Source: Hysterangium stoloniferum | Lineage: Eukaryota; Basidiomycota; Agaricomycetes; Hysterangiales; Hysterangiaceae | Direction of reading: 5' to 3' | DNA: 64,000 bases | NCBI GenBank assembly: GCA_015178975.1 | Contig: WHVD01000171.1 | Span: forward strand, 62,001-126,000 | Shown here: positions 21,293 through 31,655 of the stretch, piece by piece | Position numbering within the stretch: the first letter of the stretch is position 1 | Layout: each line of letters opens with the position of its first letter | Notes under the pieces: model-generated | What the model was told of the DNA's origin: nothing | Seen by the model: only the letters and a program-made list of their open reading frames with translations | Database searches by the model: none | Translations under genes and position numbers: made by a program

Positions 21293-22752
21293 TGTTATGA
21301 CTGGAAATCCCGCCGGACTCCGGGCACTAACTTATATGCACCCATGCCCTATACGCACCCATTATCAGTTCACCAGAATTCCCACCGGACTCTGTACATC
21401 AGACCCGTCTATGTTCGTCTTCATTACGTTGTGTTTCAGTCACCGGAAAACCCACCAGACTCCATCTCTGTCTATTTCCGACCTTGTGAAGAGTCAATAG
21501 ATTCTGACTGCTCAATATACGAAGAATAGTGTTTATTCAACTACTATGAGTAAGTATTGACCGTTCAGTACAATACAGTAGGTTACTAGACTGATAGCAC
21601 TAGTAGAGAGACATACTACATGTCACAAAAGCAACTGTACAGTTGCTTGTGACGACTAGAACAAGAGAATAGAAGAGTTGACCTTTGCAGTACAACTCGT
21701 AGCTAGAAGTAAGAGAGATAATCAGTGAAAGACTGAATATCTAGGGTAGAGAGATAACAGCACGAGTCGACACTGTAGTTGACGAGTGCAAAGACTTGAG
21801 AGTGGGACTTGACCTTTGCGGATTGAGTCCAAAGACTATTAGTATGCGAGAAGACACTACCTTTATAGGTAGCTGAGATGTTACCCTTGACACCTCTCAC
21901 TATTCGACATCTGGGTCATTACGAGGTGGTGTCTGCTGGGTAAAAAGTGTCTGTCTTCTGGTGCTGAGTGCACCCACAGGTATACACAAAGCTTCGAACT
22001 AAGAAATAAAGGTACACTCGAAAAGTATAAGGAATTAAAGAAAGGAAACAATACAAGATAATAATGTAGTATAATATGTCTAATATTTAACAGCCTAATC
22101 ATGATATATGCATACCCTTCACAGACCTTGTCCCGCACATCAGTCACCGGACCCCACTCAGTAAAACCCATCATCTCTCTAACAGAGCCCTGTTCCCATT
22201 CTAGTCAAATGACCTGTCATGATTTGGACTCCGCTCCCACTCCATTTCCCGTTATGGTTTATGATTTGTCACTATTCGGACTCTGCTCCATTCCGTCCCA
22301 TTCCTAACACCAATTTGGTGTTTACTATTCCCGTTTTATGTTTTGCTCGCTGCATTTCATTATTACTGGATTCGGTATGACATTTACTCCATGGTCTATT
22401 TAAACTGGCAGATGTTGTACCTACAATCCAGTCAGAAAATCGGCTTAGATTCCCCCCAGTAATCTGATACATTTTCTGCTCTAAAACCCTACTTGAATCA
22501 CACCGCTTGCACTAGTCGGAGCCCACGGGCTCTGGTGCATCTATCTCTCTCACCACTCTCGACTCATGACCCACGACCTCTGACCTACGACCCCTCAACC
22601 CACGACTTCTGCCCAGACTCCCTGGGATTCCCGTCTGTCTGTCTGAAATTGGACAACATGATCTAGTGAGGGTGCAGCCTATAAGCTGAAGCCAAGTCCT
22701 ACTGGATATCCTGTGGGTTTCTCCGGAGACCCACCCTGTACGTATCCTAACA
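21293..22752 (+). mobile_element. LTR-B1, solo, TSD ATAGA, split by A1
   Basis: It runs TGTTATGACTGG to ATCCTAACA with perfect ATAGA duplications (21288-21292 and 22753-22757). The group-B block lies at about 22668-22699. An A1 LTR is nested inside at 21485-22123; without it the LTR is about 815 bp. Confidence 0.93.
21485..22123 (-). mobile_element. LTR-A1, solo, TSD GACCT
   Basis: The + strand reads TGTGAAGAGTC to ACCCTTCACA, 639 bp, with perfect GACCT duplications (21480-21484 and 22124-22128). Its central palindrome reads AAGCAAC...GTTGCTT, where both members of the outermost pair have changed relative to GAGCAAC...GTTGCTC. Confidence 0.95.
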
Positions 22753-23093
22753 ATAGATCTTGATCCCCCAGCCATGGAAGTCTTTGAGGAGCCTCCCCCA
22801 TTGAGTGAGAAAGTGAAAGGGAAATGGAGAGCTGATGTCCAGGACAACAAGCCCCTTGTCATTGACCCCACTCCTGCTGACCCTGTTTGCAGTCCTCTAC
22901 CATGACATTCTTCTCCCCCACCCTCTCAGGGCATCACCAATTTGGCTCACTTCTCCCCAACAGGTTGGAAACATATTTCCATAAACTACCCCTCTGACCA
23001 TTTCACTGTGGGATGTACACTAGAGCAACTAGGACAAACTTTGCAACAACCCCTCCTTAAAGGACAAATCCAAGGGTATAACAGGTCACTCAT
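22753..23093 (+). pseudogene. Gy-2 ORF3, segment ending at the inversion breakpoint
   Basis: It encodes EVFEEPPPLSEK...KGKWR and then HISINYPSDHFTVGC, LLKGQIQGYNRSL, matching Gy-4 ORF3 (EVFEEPPPLSEKAKGKRR and HVSINYPSDIFTVGC). The reading ends at CTCAT (23089-23093) against an A1 LTR. Its natural continuation is the minus-strand segment 14786-14491. Confidence 0.85.
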
Positions 23094-23733
23094 TGTGAAG
23101 AGTCGATAGATTCTGACCACTCAATGTACGAAGAATAGTATTTATTCAACTACTATTATTAAGTATTGACCGTTCTGTACAATACTGTAGATTACTAGAC
23201 TGATAGTACTAGTAAAAGACGCACTACACGTCACAAGAGCAACTGAACAGTTGCTCGTGACGATAAGGACTGGAGAAAAGAAGAGTTGACCTTTACGGTA
23301 CAACTAGTAGCTAGAAGTAAGAAAGATAATCAGCGAAAGACTGAATATCAAAGGTATAGATATAGCAGCGCGAATCGACTAGAGTGTCGACAAGCGCAAA
23401 GACTTGAGAGTGGGACTCGACCTTCGCGGTTTGAGTCCAAAGATTACTGGTACGCAAGAAGTTGTTACCTTTATAAGTAACTGAGACGTTACCCTTGACA
23501 CCTCTCGCTATTCGACGTCTGGGTCGTTACGAGGTGGTGTCTGCTGGGTAAAAGATGTCTGTCTTTTGGCGCCGAGAGTGCCCATAGGTATACACAAGAC
23601 TTCGAACTAAGAAATACGGGTATGCTCGAAGGATATAGAGAATTAAAGAAAAGAAATAGAAACTAGATAATAAAGTACTATAATATGCATATTATTCCAC
23701 TGTCCAATCATGCATATATGCATACCCTTCACA
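23094..23733 (-). mobile_element. LTR-A1, 3' LTR of Gy-3 and right inversion breakpoint
   Basis: The + strand reads TGTGAAGAGTCG to ACCCTTCACA, 640 bp. On its right is the Gy-3 polypurine tract, so it is this element's 3' LTR. On its left is CTCAT and Gy-2 ORF3. It is in opposite orientation to the A1 LTR at 14787. Confidence 0.92.
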
Positions 23734-23751
23734 GTGCCCCCCAGTTCGAAG
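23734..23751 (-). other. Polypurine tract of Gy-3
   Basis: The minus strand reads CGAACTGGGGGGCAC immediately before LTR start TGTGAAGGG. It is identical in its core to the Gy-2 tract, although the LTRs differ (A1 against A2). Confidence 0.87.
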
Positions 23752-23758
23752 GGATGTG

Positions 23759-24761
23759 CTATACAAGGTGTCGAAGGACTGGTTGCTGAAGTACCAGCAC
23801 TAGCTGTGATAGTACCCTTCTGACAGGAAACTGTTTGGAAGGGTAGTTGACAGCTACTCGCATCCAGAAGGTGGTGGATATGAGCTCAGTGGGGGGAAGC
23901 GGGCTGTCGGGGACAGGAATAGGGGATCGCTCTCGGAGAGGAGTGGTGGCCATCTGCATCTCCTTCGCCTTTCCGCTTGTCATGGGAATGATGACGTCTG
24001 GTGTAAAAGGGTCCAAATCGACATCCATTCGCTCTTGTGGAAGGTCTTGGATGGGGCTTCCTAAGGACACGCAATATGAATACAGAGAGTCGGGAGGGAT
24101 ACCCGGTGATGGCGGAAGTGGGGTCAGGACCAGTACAGCTTTCGGGGAGAGAGAGAGGTGAGGCACCAGAATCGGAGCTGAGGGAGTGTGTGCCGGGAGT
24201 AGGATGGGAGGGGGCCTCGACATTGGCGAAAGGTGTGGGAGTTGACTAGGGCGATGACCCCTCCATACTTTGGATGACGGTTTCCGTGTTTGTCTTTGGT
24301 TGGGGTGGGGGAAGGATCGGCATGGAAGCTCTGCTTCCGAATTGCACTCTGTCCTCACGCCACTGTCACTTGGAGGGGACTCCTTCTCTTGCTCCCCTCG
24401 CCTCCTGTTGACTTCTATACTCAGCATGCCTTTCTCTTTTGCGGGTGAGCCTCCTTGCGTTGTGTTCTTCCATGAACGTTTCCTGCCTCCGCATAGTAGC
24501 AGCGACTTCCTCTGATGACGGTCTGAAGGAAGGCCCTAACGGCTTACTCCAATCCGTACCGGTATTTCCCCCCGGCTCAGCACCAAAGGAGAAAGTCGAC
24601 AGGGGGGTTGATTCTTGGGTACTCCAATTGCTCTTGACATTGTCTGTACAAGGCATGTGGGTGATGAATCCCCCACCGGTCGTGGATGTACTGGCTGTTG
24701 GGGCCCGTGGGACCTTTTTGAACTTAGGGAGGACTTGCTTATTTTGTTGGAAAGGGAGCAT
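23759..24761 (-). pseudogene. Gy-3 ORF3 (frameshifted, C-terminal domain deleted)
   Basis: This is the third ORF, downstream of pol. The N-terminal part (24761-24366) has PKFKKVPRAP, CTDNVKSNW and a charged stretch (SSEEVAATMRRQE...RKRERHAEYR) like the coiled-coil segment of Gy-4. A frame change near 24400 leads to the second part (24427-23759). That part has SKVWRGHRP, a Pro/Ser-rich tract, YCVSLGSPI and VDLDPFTPDVIIP, and ends RVAVNYPSKQFPV. The central conserved blocks (GHKWTDF to FFTSD) and the C-terminal LSDxM/CVNDPKEQ domain are missing, so it is shorter than in Gy-2 and Gy-4. No signal peptide or membrane helix is visible, which argues against an envelope protein. Confidence 0.75.
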
Positions 24762-25123
24762 TGTAGCACGATAAAGTGGTGGAGTTGAAGATAGAGGGAA
24801 GGGCTGTAGATAGGTGAAGGACGTGGTATGAAAGATAAAGAAAATTTATGCAAATTTATGTGTACTTTGTTTTATTATATATATTGAATTGAAACTCCCC
24901 TCGGTTGGTCGTTAAATGAAATTCATTAATTGTGGCTGGATTTTGGGTAAATGTGTTCGCCGCCAATTAGTGGTTGTCCCAATCGACCGGAGGGATAGAA
25001 AAATGAAAGAGAATAAAAGCCAATGAGATGGCTCACTGAATGACTGGGATGTTTCTGAAAGGAAATTATGAAAGAAATGGGATAAATGATAGAATAGATG
25101 ATTCCTCGAGCGCATATATCCTG
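24762..25123. other. Pol-ORF3 spacer of Gy-3
   Basis: This is about 360 bp between the chromodomain stop and the ORF3 start on the minus strand. It is AT-rich, with TATATATAAT-type sequence near 24875 that could act as an internal promoter. No homologous coding sequence was seen. Confidence 0.5.
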
Positions 25124-25597
25124 TTAGATTTTGAACAGTGCCTTGTATGCCCTCAGAAGTGCCGGAGCATTTCTGAGGTTAGTACTGTTTAACCACGAAT
25201 CCTCTTTGGATCCATAACCTTTCCAGCGCACCCTAAATAGCAGACGATTTCGCTGTTTTCTATGTCCAACAATAGCTTCGACTTCATATTCTTCATGATC
25301 TGATTTCAACTCTCTTAGGTTCTCAAGTTGGGGTCTTGGACCGAGGTTGGGAGGAGAGGGTTGATATTTCCGTAGATGATCCCAATTAATGACTGGATGC
25401 ATTGGATACTCCGAGGGAATCTTAAGCCTAAATACTTGAGGGTTCAATTTCTCAAGGACCTCGAATGGTCTAATCCGTCTTTGTATTAGTTTCTTCCCCA
25501 TTCCCTTGACTTCCACCAGTTCGAGGGAGTGGGGGTTCACCAATACAAAGTCTCCCTCGGAGATATCTTCTACAGGTCTTTGCTTCTTGTTATACGC
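25124..25597 (-). pseudogene. pol: Gy-3 integrase C-terminus and chromodomain
   Basis: The 139-codon open frame begins after a TGA (25595-25597). It encodes VNPHSLELVEVKG, RRIRPFEVLEKLNPQVFRL and VINWDHLRKY, then a chromodomain (EYEVEAIVGHRK, LLFRVRWKGYG, KEDSWL). The aromatic cage positions Tyr, Trp and Tyr/Trp look retained. It is in frame with the upstream integrase. Confidence 0.9.
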
Positions 25598-26806
25598 TCA
25601 TGCTTGAATCTCTTGGGCTCGAGCGATTGAATCCCGTGCCATCTGTCGATGATTTTCTAGTTCAAGAATCCATTGGTCGGCCATAGGGCTGTCTGATAGT
25701 TCTCTAGGAACTAGGGGTTCGTCACCTCCTAGAACTCGAGACATCCCTCTCGGGAGGTATCCCATTAATAAGAAGGCTGGAGCGTAGTTCGTGGAACTGT
25801 GAACGGTTGAGTTGTACGTGTGGACTACCACCTCAATCCATTGGGACCAGCTCTCCTTAGCAGAAGCACAATAGGCTCGAAGCATTTGTTCTATGGTCGC
25901 ATTCATATTCTCCGTCTGTCCATCTGTCTGGGGATGATGGGCAGAAGATACCGCAAGGGTGGTACCATAAATCTTACAGACTTCCCACCAGAACCTGCAG
26001 GTCCATCTCTTGTCCTGATCACAGATTATTTGAGAGGGCAGTCCGAAGGGGCTGGCCACCTGTTTGACAAACATTTGTGCAAATCCTTCAGCTGTAAGGT
26101 TCGAGAAAGTAGGTATTGTAATAGCAAAACACGTTAATTTATCAACAGCGACGAAAGCTGCTGAATACAAATCCTTTCCTGAGTCAGGTAGTCCAGTGAT
26201 CAGGTCCATAGAAACTACTTCGAAAGGCCTAAAAGGTATGTCGGCAGGTCTGAGGGCTCCTTGACGAGCGGTGCGATCAATTTTGGTCTTTTGGCAGATG
26301 TCGCAGGTATGCGCATACGACACGCAATCTTGCAGCATTTTTGGCCAAAAGAACCGGTCTTTCATCAGGTTGAACAACCGCTGACCTCCGGCATGTGCTC
26401 CCTCAAAAGGATTATCATGTACCAATCTTAAAATAGAGTTAGTCATGGTTCTGGGCATGCAGACTCGACTTTTCCAGTCCGAGTCACGAAAGTACAGGAG
26501 TCTGTTTGCTCCCACAAAGTAGTGAGAAGGAGTAACAACCGCATTGGGTGAAGGGGTATCTAGAGGGTAGAGGTTTCTGAAAACTGGGTCCTTCGAGTAT
26601 CCCTCTAGAAATTTCTTTATGTATCCCTCCTCGATACTGATTAGCAGCTGAGGATGATGCAGTGCAAAGTCGGACTCGTCCTCCTGATCGTCCCTTACTG
26701 CGTTATGAGAATCCCATTCCGACTGTCGGACCTTCTGAGTTACTCCAAAAGGTTCCATGGAATCGTTTATGATCGAGAAGACCGCCTTTTTAGCAGGTTC
26801 GTCCTT
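25598..26806 (-). pseudogene. pol: Gy-3 integrase, nearly intact
   Basis: A 386-codon frame. The zinc-binding region has HDNPFEGAH and the pair CDIC. The catalytic core has the first Asp in VSMDLITGLP, the second in IICDQDKRW and the Glu in HHPQTDGQTEN, the usual D,D35E layout. WSQWIEVVVHTYNST and LVPRELSDSPMADQW follow. It joins strands of cDNA to target DNA. Upstream is the RNase H with one TGA between (26804-26806, Trp in relatives); downstream a TGA (Arg in relatives) precedes the chromodomain. All catalytic residues appear present. Confidence 0.92.
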
Positions 26807-27418
26807 TCATAGTTTTTCCTCAGTACTCTTGTCCAAAGAGGTCGAGGTGATAGCTTGTAAATCATCTCTAATAGGGCTCACGAAGGCTGGTACCCGAGGG
26901 AGTCTGGACAGTGGGTCCACGTTACTGTGAACTCTTCCTGCTCGATGTAAAATTTCGAGACCTGGAAATGCAGCGTATATCGCCCCCCATGCGGCTAGTC
27001 GACGATTAGTGTTCTCATACGATCTAGCCCATTGCAGAGCTGCATGGTCCGTAATGAGTAGAATATGTTCACCTTCAATGAAGGGTTGGAAGTGGACTAG
27101 TCCCTCCTTTGCTGCTAACGCTTCCCGTTCAGTGGCAGAATAGTTACGTTCAGCACTTTTCAGTGTGCGACTCCAATATGCAATGACTTGTTCAACGGTA
27201 ACTTCGGTCGCCTCAAAAGTGGGTCCCCATGAATCCGACCACTCAATCTCGGGCTGTTTGGTTTTGTACCGATGAACAAAGGATGGCACATCCTGCACAC
27301 GGTCAAAAGCTAACTTGGCTTGGGCATAGATTTTAGTGTCCATCAAGTCTCCTAAAGCCATCTTCTGGACTTGTTGGAGACAACAACCTAAGGCAAAATC
27401 CGAAGCGTCCGTATACAA
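26807..27418 (-). pseudogene. pol: Gy-3 RNase H
   Basis: A 203-codon frame with LYTDASDFALGC (first catalytic Asp), TEREALAAKEGL (Glu) and LITDHAALQWA (second Asp), ending at HRAGRVHSNVDPLSRLP, the normal end of gypsy RNase H. It degrades the RNA strand during cDNA synthesis. One stop separates it from RT (before LYTDAS). An acidic insert of about 60 residues lies between TDAS and AYWSRTL, as in Gy-4. Confidence 0.9.
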
Positions 27419-28735
27419 TCAATATGGCATCCCACTATCTGGATGCCCCAGCACTGGTGCTGATCCTAGAGTAGCTTTAACATCCTCATAAGCTCGGACA
27501 TGTTCAGCGGTCCACGTCCAGGGTGTTCCCTTTTTTAGGAGTGTGAATAAAGGGGACACCATCCATGAATAGAATGGTATATACGCCGAGAAGTAAAGGA
27601 CCATTCCAAGGAATCGTTGTAGTTCGGAAACCTTAGTGGGTGGGGCCAGTTCCAATATAGCGCGAACTTTCTCTTGGTGGGTCGAAAAACCCAACCTGGA
27701 TACTTTATGACCCAACAACAAGATCAAATTATATCCGATAAAACATTTCTTGGGAGAGAAAGTGATACCGGCCAAAGCGATAGCGCCGAGCACCTGGTCC
27801 AGGTGAAGCAAATGATCATCCCAGTTCTTAGAGAATATGACTATGTCATCGATATAGACTAAACAAAAAATCCACAAGTAGGGTGCTAAAACTGTTTGCA
27901 TGATGCGCTGAAATGTGGAGGGGCCATTTCTGAGCCCGAACGGCATCCTTTTAAATTGCCACAGCCCTCTATGAGATCTGAAGGCTGTTTTGGGCTTATC
28001 GTCCTCCAACATTTCTAATTGAGTAAACCCAGCTAACGCGTTGAAAGAAGAAAGAACATTTGATCCCGACAGTGCCTGCATGATCTCCGATTGACGTGGT
28101 AAAGGGAATTTGTCTGGAACAGTGAGATGATTAAGTTTCCGATAGTCGATGACCACCCACGGTTTGCCATTGCGATATACTACAAAGGCTGGCGCCCCCC
28201 AGGGGCTTTTAGATGGCTCAATGACACCCTGTTCGAACCAGGTATCCATTTGCTCGTCTATAACTCTCCTATTGGCAGGGGACAAAGGGAACATAGGCAT
28301 GGATATGGGCTGGGCGCCCTCTTTCAAGGGGACAGGGACTCTACATTCCACTTGCCCTAACCGTCTGTCGACTCCAAAGGCCTTAACGTTCTCAGTCAAA
28401 ACTGATCTGAGATGTGGCAGGACCTCCGTTGGGATATCTGGTCCCAAGTTGACTAGCTTGTGAAGATCCTCTGAGGCAAATTTCTCATTATCAGCCACCG
28501 CAGCTGTCTTAGGACCAGGCAGTTCGAAATCGTCCGCAATCTCTGGTTCAACAGGTGGCTTAGGCCTCTCTGAGGCTAATTGATGGTCCTCCTCAAGTTG
28601 AGAGAGACTTTCAATAAGGTGTGCGATCTTGGTCGCGCCTGCTGCCATTAAACCTTTCTCCTCAAGTGACCTGGGCTTGTGAGCCCAACGAGCAGGGTCA
28701 TGAATTATCCCTATTGTCTCCCCTTGTTGGATAGT
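27419..28735 (-). pseudogene. pol: Gy-3 reverse transcriptase with motif-A Asp changed to Asn
   Basis: A 409-codon frame plus a short upstream stretch. Motifs in order: PLKEGAQPISMPMFPLSPAN, VIEPSKSPWGAPAFVV, VIDYRKLNHLTVPDKFPLPR, SSFNALAGFTQLEM, RGLWQFKRMPFGLRNGPSTFQ, LVYIDDIVIFS, KKCFIGY, FLGMVLYFSAYIPFYS. The YIDD Asp pair is present, but the motif-A position that is Asp in Gy-4 (SSFDALASF) is Asn here, a GAC-to-AAC type change. A catalytic metal ligand should be lost. It is in frame with protease and RNase H. Confidence 0.92.
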
Positions 28736-30218
28736 CTAAGGGGTTAGCGATGGATTGGCTAAGGGTACTGCCGCACTATTCCTTGAAATTGCCATGATTG
28801 GTGTGGCTAATATGGAACCGTCCTTGTTTTGCAATACAATTCCTTCAACAATCCACTCCTCGCCCTTTAGATCTTCAACAAAAATGGGCACTAGTCTGGC
28901 TGACTCTGGATCAATAGTGCAATCCTCCAAGGCTCGCGCGACTCTTTCAGTATGCACACCTTTATTGGGGAGAGAGGTGAGCTTGGGTTGCTCCTTCTCA
29001 CGTTTCCCAAAAGGGGCCTTGTTGACAGTGAAGGTCAAAGGTTGAGGTTCCTTAGAAGAACTGGCTGGAATAAAACCCTGTTGTCCCGGGAGAATAAGTC
29101 TAGATCCCAACGGCTGATCTCTTAGAGTACCAATTTCGTAATTAATATGGAAGTCTTCTCCTAAAAGAATTGGCACCATCATTCCTCTAACGACATAAGT
29201 TTCTGCTGCGAACTTCAGTAACGTTCCACTGTCGTCCTCCAAGTAAATAGGAATATTAACATATCCGATAACCTTAGCATTACCCGTGAGCTGGATTAGT
29301 GTTAGGATACACACACAGGCCGGGTTTCCGGAGAAACCCATGGGATATCCGGTAGGACTTGGCTTCAGCTTATAGGCTGCGCCCTCGCTAGATCGTGTTG
29401 TCCAATTTCAAACGGACGGACGGGGATCCCGGGGAATCCGGGAGGGGTTCGTGGGTCGTAAGTCGTAAGTCGGGGGTCGTGGGTTGTGAGTCGAGTTGGT
29501 TGAGAGAGATAGATGCACCGGAGCCTGTGGGCTCCGACTAGTGCGAGCGATGTGAATCGAGTAAGGTTTTAGAGCAGAAAATATTATTAGATTACTGGCG
29601 GGAATCTAAGCTAATTTTCTGACTGGATTGTATGTACAACATCTGCCAGTTTATATAGACCGTGGAATGCATGATATACCACAATCCAGTAATAACGAAA
29701 CGAAAACTAACAAAACATGAAACGGGAATAGTAAACACCAAATTGGTGTTAGGAACGGAACGGAACGGAGCGGAGTCCGAATCATGACAAAGCATAACCC
29801 ATAACGGGAAACGGAGCGGGAGCGGAGTCCTAAATCGTGACAGGTCATTTGACTAAAACGGGAACGGGGCTGGATTAGAGCGGTGATGAGATTCTAAGTG
29901 GGGACCGGTGACTGATGCGTGGGACAAAGAGGGACATAGACAGAGACGGAGTCCGGGGGAAGTCCGGTGACTGATATGTGTCGTAATGAGGTTGAACGTA
30001 ACGAGTCTTGACATAACGGAGTCCGGGCGGGAAATCCTATAAACAGACAATTGGTGCTTGTAGCGCGTGGGGGCGTATGGGTTAGTGCCCGGAGTCCGGC
30101 AGGATTGTCCGGTCGTAACAATTAGATGCAACTTGAGTCCTTGTTTCAACTTATATATGCCCTGCAGCCCCTTGTAGAATTCCTCCGATATAAGGGAAAG
30201 ATCCGCTCCTGTGTCCAT
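28736..30218 (-). pseudogene. pol: Gy-3 aspartic protease, split by LTR-B1
   Basis: The minus strand opens with MDTGADLSLIS at 30218, the DTG active site of retropepsins. It runs to LKQGLKLHLI, is broken by the B1 LTR (29300-30120), and resumes QLTGNAKVIGYV, PIYLEDDSG, VVRGMMVPILLGEDFHINYEIG. That last part is the flap and the ILLGxD motif near the C-terminus. The protease cuts the polyprotein. A TGA replaces an Arg codon just before the active site, and another lies at 28733-28735. The frame is restored exactly when the LTR and one ATTAG copy are ignored. Confidence 0.88.
29300..30120 (-). mobile_element. LTR-B1, solo, TSD ATTAG
   Basis: The + strand reads TGTTAGGATACACACAC to GGTCGTAACA, 821 bp, with perfect ATTAG duplications (29295-29299 and 30121-30125). 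It is CpG-rich, so it is young. The group-B block is near 29356-29387 on the minus strand. It has no internal region. Confidence 0.95.
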
Positions 30219-30821
30219 TCAGACTTTAACACGTTCGGGTGAATCGGGAGTTCCTACATGACCAAAAACATGGAGCGCTGCAACTCCTATGCTAGAGTAA
30301 CCACTGGGGGGATCCCGTTTTCGATAAAGGATCGTAGTATCCTCCTTCATCAGTCGACTGGGACGAGGGTATTGGATTCTAGGCCTCTTACTTTCCTTGC
30401 ACAGGGACAAGCTTACATTCCTGTGCTCACTTCGACAAGGAATATGCTTCGAAGGGGAATCCAATACCAGATCATTGTCGCTGTCCTCCAAATCCGAGTC
30501 CTTGTACGGTAGTAAGTCGGGGGGGTTTCCGGGATCAAACGGGAATGTGTCAACATCAGCTCCAGGCAAACAGAGCGAGTTTGAGCTGATTTGTTCGTGA
30601 GAATCTCCAGTCTGATGGTAGTTCTCGGTCAGGCCTTCAAGGTCCTGCCGATGAGCACTCAACCGGTCTCCCTTTTCAAAGAAATCTGTGGCGAGTATGG
30701 ATACATAAACTTCAGATGGAAGAGTTTCACCAGTCGTTCGGTTTTCCTCCCTTACTAATTTGTCTCCGACTTGGGGTGCATAAATGGAAACAAAAGTCAA
30801 TTCGTCATCAGAGCTAGTCAA
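30219..30821 (-). pseudogene. gag: Gy-3 gag C-terminal/protease-proximal region
   Basis: A 200-codon open frame aligned with Gy-4 at 46180-46760. Shared landmarks are VYVSI..DF..KGD, HRQ..EGLTE, FPFDPG..PDL and ESKRPR, then SRLMKED. It is strongly acidic and follows the zinc knuckle in Gy-4, so it links gag and protease. At 30821 homology stops abruptly at the fusion to an ORF3 fragment. Confidence 0.75.
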
Positions 30822-31400
30822 GTATTACCCCCACAAGAAAAGAGATATCGTAGAGGACCGATCTATTTTTCCTCGGATGAGTACAGGGAGGAGGACGAGG
30901 GTAGGAATGATGTGTATAGCATCCGAGACCTGGGAGAGGACTGTTACGAAGGGTTCCTCCTTCTCTCGAAGGTTCGCTTCGTAACCAGTGACCCCAACCA
31001 ACGACAAACGTGGAAACCATCATCCAAAGTATGGAGGGGTTATTGCCCTAGCCAACCATCACAGGAACGCGAATCCTCCCCGATTCCAGTTCCGCGCCGT
31101 TCACCAAGGCTATACCGGTCCCTACCCCTCTTTCGCCATCACCGGTTATCCCTCCCGACTCTCCATATTCATATTGCGTGTCTTTAAGTAGCCCTATTCA
31201 CGACCTTCCACCAGAGTGAATGGACGTAGATATGGACCCTCTTACACCGGACGTCATCATTCCCCCGACTAGCGGAAAAGCAAAGGAGATACAGAGAGCC
31301 ACCCCTCCTCTCCCAGAGCGACCCCCTACTACCATCCCTGACGGCCCACTTCCCCCCTCAGAGCCCATCTCCACCACTTTCTGGACGCGGATAGCTGTCA
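30822..31400 (+). pseudogene. ORF3 fragment of a Gy-3-like element (Gy-6)
   Basis: From about 30836 the plus strand encodes RRGPIYFSSDEY, CYEGFLLL...RFVTSDPNQRQT, SKVWRGYCPSQ, a proline-rich tract, MDVDMDPLTPDVIIP and PISTTFWTRIAV. This is the counterpart of Gy-3 ORF3, including the GFLL..FFTSDPN block that Gy-3 lacks. It points away from Gy-3, and its last codons join an A2 LTR fragment at about 31401. Two frame changes are needed. Confidence 0.75.
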
Positions 31401-31655
31401 CTATCATTCAACTCTTGTTATTCTTTTCTACACTCGAGCAGTCTTTCGGAATCGCACCTAACGGTCGATTCCCTTTATTTGTTTTAGCTATCTACTTTAC
31501 CTTAGATAGTTACTTTGCTCAGACGTATTGAACTAAAATAGTCAATACTCATTTAGTGTGTATTAGACCTAGACAGTCAATACAACTATGTGTCGTACCT
31601 AAACGGTCGATATTCTTCGTATATAGAACAGTTAGAACTTCCACCACTCTTCACA
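31401..31655 (+). mobile_element. LTR-A2, 3' fragment
   Basis: It matches the last ~255 bp of A2 (CTCGAGCAGTC, CTAAACGGTCGATATTC, ending CTCTTCACA at 31655). The 5' part of the LTR is missing and it directly follows truncated ORF3, the same arrangement as at 54485. Confidence 0.85.

Larger units (their letters stand above)
23094..30821 (-). mobile_element. Gy-3: youngest gypsy chromovirus, 5' part missing
   Basis: On the minus strand the order is gag C-terminus, protease (split by a B1 LTR), RT, RNase H, integrase, chromodomain, ORF3, polypurine tract and A1 3' LTR. After removing the B1 LTR and its 5-bp duplication, gag-protease-pol is a single frame with only four or five stops. The 5' LTR, PBS and most of gag are absent: at 30821 the element is fused head-on to a plus-strand ORF3 fragment. 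CpGs are frequent, which fits a recent insertion. Confidence 0.88.
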
